Part shown: positions 44,267 through 54,508 of the stretch, piece by piece
Layout of the letters: every line of letters starts with the position of its first letter
How positions within the stretch are numbered: the first letter of the stretch is position 1
NCBI GenBank assembly: GCA_018343915.1
Contig: JABRWF010000002.1
Span: forward strand, 2,604,001 to 2,668,000
Length of the DNA: 64,000 nucleotides
Source: Agroathelia rolfsii
Lineage: Eukaryota > Basidiomycota > Agaricomycetes > Amylocorticiales > Amylocorticiaceae
Direction of reading: 5' to 3'
The notes under the pieces: generated by a model
What the model was told of the DNA's origin: nothing
The model's database searches: none
Seen by the model: only the letters and a program-made list of their open reading frames with translations
Translations under genes and position numbers: made by a program

Positions 44267-46842
44267 TTAAAATCTCCCCCCAGTCCAAAACCCAGAAGCA
44301 ACGCCCTCGACACCAAAGTCACCAAAGCGGGAGTCGTTCTCGAGCTCAGTGCCATAAAGTGTTTGCGTAATGGGCAAGTTGTCATGGGTTTCTCCCTCTC
44401 GGATAGGGACAGGGATCATCCCCATCTGAGTACCGATTTCGGTGCTGGACAACGTGCGGCCGACCACGGGTACTTTCTTGGCCTTCGCCTTTTTGCGCGA
44501 GGGCTTAGAGGCAGATGCACTGTCTTTCTGTCTGCTGTCAGCATCTCCTTCGTCGTCTTCCGAATCATCATCACTATCATCATCATCGTCATCGTCATCA
44601 GACATAGAGCCTGGCTTGATACCACCACCATCTCTAGGTTGTGATTTCGGCCGGCGTGATGGCAACCCGGGGTAATGTCTAGCAGGCCCAACAGGAGAGG
44701 GCGACTGAGGCGCTTGAGGAAAGGGAAAAGGCCCCAGATTACTTGGGAAGAAAGAGTGTGCAGGGGTTGAAGTGGGCATGAACGGGTATCCAAAGGGTTC
44801 AGGATTACTTGGTGCGTCATCACTAGGGGGCATTGGCGCTCGTATTAGAGGTCCGTCATGAGTCATATCTGGCGACATCCCAAAACCAGGGCCGAAAAGC
44901 TGTAGATGATCCGTGCGTGGAGGTGAATCGAAGCCAGTGCTAGGTGGAGGTGGACGCGGTTCTACATCGGTATAGATTGAGTACCCAGCCCGAGCGGACA
45001 CGTGAAAATTGGTAGGGGCCTTGGCCGCTGGGGGCTCATTGGTTTCCGTGTTAGCTGTAAGTTTAGGGCGTTTCTTGTCCGGAGGAGCATCGCTTTGGTT
45101 ATCCCCCGGCTCAGAGGTTTGATCATCATCATGCACCTCTACGAAACCACCGATGTCACTCATGGAGTCATGGGACCGCTTTAGGAGTCTCGAAGCAAAT
45201 CCTGGGTGAGGCGCAATAGCTGGTGGTTGCGACAGAATACCGGGCATGCCGATAGGAGTTACAAAGTTTTCCCTGCTTTGAATGTTAGAATATTAGCGTG
45301 CATGAATTTAGGCATCTTACTTTGCAGGGGGATTTTTCTTGTGTTCTTCAGGTGTAGATGTGTGTGGCACCTCAGCTGACGAAATCGAGCCGGTCGTAAC
45401 CATCGTCTTCAACTCCAAGAGCTGAGTCTTGAGGAAACCAATCGCATTCACTTCGCTCTGAAGCTGCTGCACTTGGTTACTAAGGGTAGCTATTTTTTCT
45501 TGTGCTGCACTCCAATGAGCTTCCAAGAGTTTGAGCCGAGAAAGTTCAATATTCATCGCTTCAATTTGATCTCGCAAGGGTCGTGTCTACTGCAAAGTGA
45601 GATAGAGGGATGAGATTGATGAAAAATAGTCACTCACAGCTATCTGAATCCTTTCGTCCAACGGGTCGGTAGAGGATGATGCCACCTGAGCACTGTCAGG
45701 TCTTGCAATTTGGTCCAGAGATGTCTGCTGGTCTCCTATGGATGAGAGTTGATCTTCACAGATGTTATTTAGCTAGGATGATTAGAAGGGGTGTAAGTAA
45801 TACGAACCACTAGGCTCTACCTCCGGCAACACTTCTAAATAGCACTGAATATGGATTTATCAAGTGGCATTGAGTAAGACACACCTTCTTCAATCGTAGC
45901 CTCCACGGTTTTGACCGTTTTGCTTGGTCTGATTCGGCTTGGCTTCGGAATACTGCTGAGTTTACGTGCTCCGGTCCCGCCTGCAATCACAGGTCGTCCA
46001 ACCCCAAGCCTAGTTTGCATTTCCTTCGCTTTACGTGTGCGACTAGGGGCAACCACTGCCGGCTGACTCACCGGAGGCGGTGGCACAGGTTGATAATTGA
46101 CATTGTTGTCGTCGTCGTCATCGTCGTCGTCTGTATCATGAATAATAACAGATCCTGTCGACACGCCGCGTGCTCGAGCAGAAGATCTACTAGACACACG
46201 ACGAGAAACCGGTTTGTTCGAATTGGGTGGTTGGCTCAACTTTGAAGCATGGTGTTGTTGGTCGGGTGGAGATACCACAACAGGGACGTCTCTGGAGGAG
46301 GTCGCTGTTGATTGTACAGTTGCCTGGAACAAGAATGCGTTCGGTTGGGCTTGTTGGGAGGGTGGCGGACGCCTTAAAGATGGTGGCGGCTGGGATTGTC
46401 TGTTTATCGTTGGCCTAGGGAGTCGGGCAGTGGAGGGCGGGGGCTGAGATTGCCTTGCAGGTGGCGCTGTTGTCCCAGGACGGTTGTTATAAGAGGACGC
46501 TGGTCGATGTATAGGATGTGGGTGACTGGTATGTACCAATATGAGTGACAAAGTAGCATATATGCTAGATGCAACGCACTGTACTGAGTCTAGAAGGAGG
46601 TCGATGATAGCTTCCGTCTTGAGATTTGCCTTGACACCATAATCCTGGATGCCGCATTTGATCCGTTAGAATGCCTCCAGATCATTTACATGTTTGTTAG
46701 GTAAGGAAACGCACCTTGCACAGTTTCTGGAGGTCAGAGCGCTTCATCGCCTGTAGGAGAGCAAGAAGAGTCAGACTGTGGCATGGGGGGAGTGCAGAGA
46801 TGGCATGCAGACCTCGAGGGCGGCGCGATCTGGCGCAGGCAT
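44267..46842 (-). CDS. SAP-domain coiled-coil protein with acidic tail, function unknown
   Basis: Exon 1 (46813-46842, MPAPDRAALE) and exon 2 (46715-46750, AMKRSDLQKLCK) join to DYGVKANLKTEAIIDLLLDS in the next exon (starting 46644). Together they form a SAP-like putative DNA-binding helix-extended loop-helix at the very N-terminus. A Pro/Gln/Ser-rich segment follows, then basic KPSRIRPSKTVKT, a 14-nt exon (VLPE) and a coiled coil (QIEAMNIELSRLKLLEAHWS then LSNQVQQLQSEVNAIGFL). The last exon (44267 to about 45272) is Pro-rich with an acidic run and a conserved-looking C-terminal block (VVGRTLSSTEIGTQMGMIPV, then FGDFGVEGVASGFWTGGRF). Acidic and basic clusters suggest a nuclear protein. I cannot assign a role. 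It is head-to-head with flavocytochrome b2, 229 bp apart. Confidence 0.75.
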
Positions 46843-47071
46843 TGGTGGCAATTGAGTCCAGTCTGGATGATGACGGTCAAGGTTCAAGTTCTTTACGCCC
46901 AACAAACGCGTCCGCCCGGAGACACGTGAGCATCCACGTGACCTAATGGGCAATGAATCCAGCCTCGGCTCTCCCGGACCGGTACCGCACACGGGGTCCT
47001 CGCCTGTACTTCGATGAGCATATATACCGACCCAAAGCGGACATGCGTTCAAGTAAGTGCTCTATTCCACC
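46843..47071. promoter_or_regulatory. Divergent promoter, SAP protein / flavocytochrome b2
   Basis: 229 bp between start codons. CACGTG-type sequence (ACACGTGAGCATCCACGTGACC) occurs at about 46921-46942 as two CACGTGA copies, a plausible bHLH/E-box pair. A TATA-like GCATATATACCG lies at about 47019-47030. Confidence 0.55.
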
Positions 47072-49176
47072 ATGTCTCTCACCCTCCAGCAAGTTGCTCA
47101 GCATAATAACGACAAGTACGAGTCGAGCTCGTTTGTTGTGCAAATTGGCTTATCATGATATTACCTAGGTCCTGCTGGGTCATCATAGAAAATAAGGTCT
47201 ATGATGTCACGGAGTTTCTTTCCGTACGGGGTAATATCTTTGTTGTCGTATTCTAACCGTTCTGAATTCAGGTGTACTAGGAACACCCCGGAGGGGCCAA
47301 AATCATTCTCAAGTATGCAGGGCGAGATGCTACTTCCGCCTATAAGCCCATACACCCCTCTGATGCACTCGACAAAAATCTACCTGCGGACAAGCACCTT
47401 GGTCCACTAGACGCCTCGTCGTCTAAGAAGCTGCAAGAGCAGCAACGTAATGTACCAAAGACAAAGGACCAACTTAGGATTGAGAAGGCTAGGAAGGAGC
47501 TCCCACCGCTATCGCACATGATCAGCATAAACGACCTCACGGTACATTGTCACTTGTTAACCCCCGCACAGGAGCTCTCATATTTAAAACTGTCCAGCAA
47601 ACCGCTATCAAAGTGATGTCTTATAAGGCACATGCTTACTACTCGTCTGCTGCAGACGATGAAATTGGTACGTTGATCTAGTTCTGTGCAAACGTGATTG
47701 GTGTTGAACATATTTTTTTGCAGCCGCTGACGAAAATGCCCGCGCCTTCTCTCGTTTCTTCTTCAATGCTCGGGTTATGCGACCAGTCTCTACAGCAGAT
47801 ATCTCTACAACCATCCTCGGATTCAAATCTAGTATCCCCGTGTTTGTTAGTGGTGCTGCTCTTGCTAAGCTTGGGCATCCTAATGGTAGGTACTTCATTC
47901 GAGGTACTCTACTTTCTGCTGACTTCTGTCGTGTTAGGCGAGGCCAACATTACCGTAGGCGCGCATCATACAGGCATCATCCAGATGGTTTCTTCCAATG
48001 CTTCCCTATCATATGCCGAAATCGCTGCTGCGAGGCCGTCCCCAGACCAAGTGTTGTTCTTCCAGCTGTATAAGCAAAAGGACGACGCCGCAGCCTTAGA
48101 TCGTGTCCGCACCGCAGAAAAGCTGGGATATAAGGCCATTTTCCTTACTGTTGACGCCATAGTCGCTGGCTCGCGTGAGCGGGACGTTAAGGCTCCCTGG
48201 GTGGAAGAAGAATTAGAACGTGCGGGTACGGAGGAAGGCGAGAAGGAATATACCGCTGGTGAAACGCCCAAGACGTTTGATGATTTGAGTAAGATCGAAG
48301 ATGACACAGATAATATGAATGGCACAGCGGGAGCGCTCATAGCAAATATCGATATGGATATGACATGGGAGCGGACTGTCCCCTGGCTGAGAAGTGTAAC
48401 AAAGTTACCTATAGTTATCAAGGGTATTCAGTGTGTAGAGGACGCTGTGTTGGCTGCAGAAGCAGGTGTTGACGGCATTCTTATCTCAAACCACGGAGGT
48501 GAGCCACCATATATTATGCCTATGTCCAGTGACTGACACATGTTAATTTAGGTCGTCAACTAGATTAGTACGGACAGCTCTTTTATATACATACCTAAAC
48601 AAGAAGCTGATCAAACCTAGCTCTATGCCAAGCCTTGAGGTTCTATACAAGCTTCGCAAACAACGTCCAGAAGTATTTGATAAAGTTGAAGGTAAGCCCT
48701 TTAATACTGATCGTCTTGTTCACCCATTAACTGTTTTGAAAACCAGTTTATATGGATGGCGGCGTCAGGCGTGGAACTGGTGAGTATATCACTACTATGT
48801 TAAGATACACGCTCTTGTGCTCAAGCCCGTCGATAGATGTTCTCAAGGCCCTCTGTCTCGGTGCCACCGCCGTTGGCATGGGACGCCCATTCCTTTATGC
48901 ACAAAGTGTACGTCTGACCTCTAGAAAGTTCTCAATTTCGCACCCCATGACAATGAGAAATATATAGGCCTACGGCTCTTCTGGCGTTGTCAAATTGGTC
49001 CGCATCCTTGAGCGAGAAATTAAGACGGCCATGCAACTAATTGGTGCGAAGAATGTCAAGGAACTCGTTCCAGAGATGGTGAGTGGTTTTCTCTTTGAGT
49101 CCAGACATAAGCACCGATCCATACAATCACTCAGGTCGAACGTGTGGACTGGCAGCCTTTGCCATCCAAGTTGTAA
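47072..49176 (+). CDS. CYB2: Flavocytochrome b2-type L-lactate dehydrogenase (cytochrome b5 + FMN domains)
   Basis: Oxidises an L-2-hydroxy acid, classically L-lactate to pyruvate, passing electrons from FMN through heme b to cytochrome c. The start [15 protein letters not shown] leads by splicing to [16 protein letters not shown] and the heme-ligand motif EHPGG, a cytochrome b5 domain. The linker is Lys-rich ([20 protein letters not shown]). The FMN barrel shows [78 protein letters not shown], the catalytic HGGRQLDYS (His/Arg) after GVDGILISN, and [19 protein letters not shown] then [10 protein letters not shown]. The stop follows LPSKL. About nine exons. No obvious mitochondrial presequence precedes the b5 domain, unlike yeast Cyb2, so location or electron acceptor may differ. 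Confidence 0.94.
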
Positions 49177-49390
49177 AACAACGTAAAACAATTTGTTGTA
49201 TCTTTCTTTTTGTAGCCGTAGAAACATCTCGGTGTTTATGTAGAGCATTTTAAATTGGATTAAAGGATACAGACGGAAATATCGTTCAGTGAGAGTAATC
49301 TACAAAAGGTGTTAAATATTACACGCTTTAACGGTCCCGAAGAAACGAGAAAGTTGATGTATGATAGTAAGAAACTAATAGAAGTCCCGT

Positions 49391-50307
49391 TCACATGGCA
49401 GAACCCAGGACCTTAAATGCGAGGGCACGTAATATCTGGAAAAACGCCGAAGAATGAAGTCAATCAGATGAGAAAACTCATTTCTCAAGGCTGTACCCAC
49501 CTGGGCCTTCTCCTGTCCCCCGAGCTGGTTAAATACAGCAGCAACGCTCTTGCCTTTCGCATCGCGAATAGCACCAAGTCTATTTCCGGCATATGCACCA
49601 ACCATTAGACCAGGTACATTGGCAATAATAAATCCTATTCCAGCGCCGCTGACGGCACCCACATAACTCCACCAAGGGACAACACGGTGTACCTCTGGTC
49701 TTAAGAGCTACAAAGAATTGCCACGTAATCAACACCAAAATTAGCAGAAACCAAGTAACATAGATGGCAACACACCTCCTCAAAGACATCAGCAAACACA
49801 CCGTTTGCATCAGGCTGGCCGGATGGTGCTCCGGGATTAGCAGCAGCGCCCGTTCCAGCACCGGCACCAAACATGCTGGCAAAAGTGGAAAAGAAGTTTG
49901 ACGATGCATTGGGATTATCAGACTTCTCGCTAGATGGTCTGGAAGCGTAGAGGCTATCGTATTCTTTCCGTCTCTTAGTGTCAGACAGGACGTAATACGC
50001 GTCCGCAATTGCCTACCAGTGAAGATCGAATGAGGACTTAAATGATAGCTAGAGAAATAGGAATAAGCACCTGGAATTTCTCTGTGGCAGCTTTCTTCTC
50101 AGTGGGTGTAGCTTTTGTTAGTCTATGAAATGGTATTTTGAGTACATGGCGGGATTACAATGCCATAATATGACCGTCAGGTTGGATCAAGTTGTACCTA
50201 TCAGGATGAGTCTTCAAAGATTCTTTCTTGTAGGCTTGTCGTATCTCGTCAGCCGTTGCATTACGAGGGATACCAAGGAGCGCATAGTAGTCAGGAAATT
50301 GAGACAT
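49391..50307 (-). CDS. J-domain (DnaJ/Hsp40) protein with C-terminal membrane-like segment
   Basis: The J-domain is complete: [20 protein letters not shown], then [13 protein letters not shown] across an intron with the HPD motif intact, then [20 protein letters not shown]. It would stimulate an Hsp70 partner. A Gly/Ala/Ser/Phe-rich linker ([16 protein letters not shown]) follows. A glycine-zipper-like hydrophobic segment ([20 protein letters not shown] then [14 protein letters not shown]) could insert in a membrane. A small last exon ends [11 protein letters not shown]. The start is the ATG at 50307 ([10 protein letters not shown]). The class is Type C (no zinc fingers, no CTD). The cellular site is not clear from sequence. 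Confidence 0.88.
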
Positions 50308-50571
50308 GATGGTTGTAGTGAATCAAGAGTATAAACAGGCGATGCGGCTCACAGGCACATGGATCCAGCGACGTCATAAATACATACTACACCACTGCTT
50401 CCGCTATCAACCAGACAATGTTACAGCAACAAAACAAATTGACTCCAACGAATGACGAAATGTCTAGTGTACAAAGATTGAGTTCCGAAAGAAAGAATAC
50501 ATGAATGTGCCAGCCAGTCACATTAAAAGAATAAAAGAATGTCAAATTATAATATGCGCTGTAGACACCGT

Positions 50572-53501
50572 TCAAGACTGGTTAAGTACAAGAGGCGGAG
50601 GACGCGGTTTCCCTGGTCCTGAAGGGCCTAACCTCGGGCCGGCAGGAAGTCCGACGGCTGGGCGGCCATTGAGCCGTCGTGGTCTTCCTGCCCGCGATTG
50701 TGGGCTTAGAGATGCAACAGAGGGGCTAGTTGGCTCATCCACATGCGTCCTTGCAGCGGATACAGGCACAGTTTGAAAAGGTGCGTCCACATTTTCCTGG
50801 GGCATCGGCGGTACCGAAGGGTTAGTGCTACCTTCAGGATACCATGAATGACCTTTCCCAGAGCGCACCCCACTAGATGCTGATGCGGGAAGGACGTTGT
50901 TTGTAGAAGCTGAGGCGGGTGCGACGTTTTCAACAGGGGCAACGATGTCGAATTCTTGCCCATCCTCAGAGATAATCCGTGTTATCCGGCCCCGAGCGGG
51001 TGAGGACGGTCGGGCATAATCTGAGATATCTAGTATTAGATGATACGTCATTTCAAAGCAAAAAAAAAAGACTCACTTCCTATGAAAGAAGTCACATCGT
51101 AGGACCTCCCTGAAGATTCAAAGAACGCGCGTGATCCTTCTTGTCTAACGGGTAGTGCACTAGTCACCTGTAAACCTGACTGCTGCAATCTAAATGTCTC
51201 TTGTTTGAACGTCTCTTGTGAGGCCGCTGACTTGAGCATCAGCTCCTTCGGAGCCCAGGGTGGCGTTGGGAAGTTGCTCAACGAGAAATCACTCTTGACG
51301 GATGTGTATTCCTTTGTGCCTCCGCTTCCAGAGGATACTAAAGATCTGGAGCGGAATTGCCGAAGCGCCTCATCCATATCGATGATCGAGTCTCTAGTCT
51401 CTGAATCCTTCGTTTCGGTAATCGACGGGTTGGAAATCAGCTTCAGCATGGCTATGCTCTTATCGAGTTCCTTCTGTTGTCGGAATAATTCACCGATGGT
51501 AGACAAACTTGGGTTGGCAGAGTCATAAGTGTTCCGTGACGTGGTATCCGCGCTTGATGTGGTGTCGTCGTGTTGCCTCTGCCAGACCGGAGGTGGTGTG
51601 AGCTCCCCGTCCTCTGGTAAAGGAACTGCGCCATTCAACCCGAAAACAGGCGAGGTTCGGCGCGCAGAAGTGGGAACCGTCAACATGAAAGAATCAATAT
51701 CGTTGGATGGAGGTGTCGAAGGCGAGGCCGCTTCTGCAGGTTCAGGAGAAAACTGCATCCGAGTGTAGATGGGATTTAGATGCTGCTGGCGCGAGGGAGG
51801 GGCAACAGGACCGGCTATGCTCCTGTGGGATCTATTCGATGACTGTCGACTGACGGTGATGTAGGGCTGCACGATATCCACTGCAGTCTCGGGTTCAGGA
51901 GTACTCGAAGGCCAAGTATATGGAGGTTGCCGTGATGTGCCTTCTTCGGAGGCAGGCATATCTTGGATTGGAGAACGCACACTTGCTGAGTCTTCAGGAC
52001 GAATGTCGACTACGGGAGACATTTGCTGTTGATTGGTACTGTCCTTGTCACCAGGATGTAGGTATACCTGAGCCATATCATTCCACGGGACAGAAGATTC
52101 CTCTTGGCGCACGTGAGGCTCCTCGCTTCGTTTAATGTCTACTGCGGCATCGATCCCAGATGGTGGCATAGGCATGTTACCCTTTTCAAGCTCACCATGA
52201 TCCCAGGGGCGCACTTGAGACTCGCTTTCTGGCGACCGAACACCTCTCAGCCAAGATGAAAGACGAGAAGGCATGGATCCTCTGGACATCCGAGAGGCAC
52301 GAACCGGAGCGGGGTGGGATACGACCAGATTGGTGGATACGTTTTGTATATTAGGAGGCACACTGGGCACCATCACACCTGGTTGAGGTGGATAGGGATC
52401 CGATTTCTCTTCTTGGTGCATCTTGGTACACATCTCGGACGAAATGCCCGAATCCGGAATCGCAGGCCGTCTCTCTTGTCCACGAAGATGGTAGAAGGAC
52501 GAAGTCAAGAGAAAGACGAGAAGCATGTACATCTCTACTGACTGTAAGACTCTGCCAACTGTTGATTCGGAGAATGCAACTGCATGAAAGGCACATATTC
52601 AGATATCAATTCCAATCAAAATTCATGAAGGCACTGACATATTGAAAGATTTATTGCAGATATTGTTGCACCGATGACAATGGCCAGGATAGGTGTGAAA
52701 TAATACAGCAATACGCGACGACGCGGCTCTACCGGTGTGATAGACATGTTGAGGAATATTTTGAGGATGAAAACGGCGGAAAGCATGACCTCTAGGATAG
52801 AGTCCAGAATGTAAACAATGCCTCCTGCAGTATGTGCCCCTTGGACAAGACGCCATACTATTTGTAGGATCGTGATAAGCACAACTAATCCAAGAGTCGT
52901 AAATTTGAGAATATGGCCAATCAAACCCCAGCGTCTCCAACGACCGCTGTGGCATTCCTCGCTCATTAGACTGGCGTTCCTTCCTCCTTCTCCGTAAGGT
53001 CGTGAGGCAACAAATTGCCAAAAGAACAAATAGAGAAAGCCAACAGAGAATGCAAAGCCAAGCTCGCGAATGATAATCAGAGCGGTGACTTCATCAAGGC
53101 CTGTGCCGGCCTCGACTTTGAACGGACCACGAACGAGGAGCTGGCTGATGTCGAAGATAGCGGATACAAAAGAGAGAAAAACGGACATGTACAGGAATAG
53201 CGACAACCTATTGTTTCTTTTGTTGAGACACACGAGATAAGATAGAAAACAATGAAGCACACCTGTTCACTTTCTGCATCATAAAAAAGAACGTAAAGAC
53301 ACCGAAGGACAACAACCCAACAGCAAAAAGCGGGACATCCGCCAAAATAGCTTCAATCTAAAATGCTCAACACTCGAGATAAGCGAAGTTGAAGCGGCCA
53401 ACCGCAAGAACTAGGATACTTGCTGATGCATTAGGGCTAAACTGCAAGGACGAGGGAAACTCGAATGTCCCAGGTACCCAATGTAGTTCATTCTGGTGCA
53501 T
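50572..53501 (-). CDS. Seven-transmembrane protein with long Ser/Pro-rich cytoplasmic tail
   Basis: The start MHQNELHWVPGTFEFPSSLQ gives a short luminal/extracellular N-terminus. Seven hydrophobic helices follow: DVPLFAVGLLSFGVFTFFFM, LSLFLYMSVFLSFVSAIFDI, IIIRELGFAFSVGFLYLFFW, ILKFTTLGLVVLITILQIVW, IVYILDSILEVMLSAVFILK, LLYYFTPILAIVIGATISAI and QSVEMYMLLVFLLTSSFYHL. The remaining 650 residues or so are polar and disordered with many S/T-P sites, ending PGKPRPPPLVLNQS. The topology is GPCR-like, and families like this occur in basidiomycete genomes, but I see no class-defining motif of Ste3 pheromone or cAMP receptors. The first intron may use a GC donor (GCAAGT) at about 53422, since the GT alternative gives a stop. 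Ligand and function are unknown. Confidence 0.8.
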
Positions 53502-54508
53502 AATCCACTAGTATTGGAGAAATCCAGGTTGTCAATGGCCTCAGGCCTGGAAAAATGAAAAATAGCCAACGAAAGACCGGCTCGTCACGGCGCTGGAGAA
53601 TTAAGGAAGAAAAAGAGAGACAGGGTCCAGAGTGACCAGCACAGAGAATAAAGATACGAGAACGGAAACTAGAGTTTTCCAAAGCCCAGCTCTTGAGTGG
53701 GGCAAGAGGCAAGAAGCGGAGTGTAATACCATTGCGAGTGTGCGCTTAGAATCACTGGAATCAATTAGCATAGCGACAGTAGCGATCCCATGGGCCCCAT
53801 AGGACACCTTACTTGTCACTTCCCCACCTCGATTGCTGTGATCACAGCAGTGCAAGGTCCATTCCACAGGTGGACATCAATTGCCCATCATGAGATAATC
53901 ATCACTTTTCATCCTTGCGGTATAATGTGAAATTGAGGTTAATCCTGCCAGTGTCCTGTGTGGTGGACTTTGGGCAAGGGGAGAACATCATGATGATGCT
54001 CTCCGTAACTTGAAGATCGTAGTTACCGGAAGAAATAGTAAACACAGAATTGATTACTGTAATGCGCCTCTCACATCAACCCAATATCGGTTGTCTAGAT
54101 TCGGTCTATAGTTAAATTGGAGTCATCATATCATCTCTGGTTTCTATGTTTATTTATTTGATCTGTAGCTTTGTTCATGGGGATCTGACCTGATCTCTAG
54201 GATTATTGTTCATAAACAATATATATTCCAAGCTACGGATCCATGTACACATTTGCTCGAAAAAAGTAGCTAGTAAGTAGTTAGCAGATAGCAATGATAT
54301 GAGATAATATGGAGAGAAAAACTCGTAAACATGATGGAAAGTGCATAGTATACAAATGTCTATATGTGTGCCCAAATCGTTTCACGTCAGTACATGCACG
54401 TCTCACTTCGTCAAGATCAAAAATAGAAAAAGAAAAGGAGGGGTGAATCAGGTCAGGTCAGTAAGTAACATTCTTCAAAAATTCGTCATTCATCATTGCG
54501 GTCATATA
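53502..54508. other. Intergenic, about 1 kb
   Basis: Promoter side of the 7TM gene and 3' flank of the LIM gene, both minus strand. No gene is supported. The part from 53.9 to 54.5 kb is A+T-rich. Confidence 0.4.
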
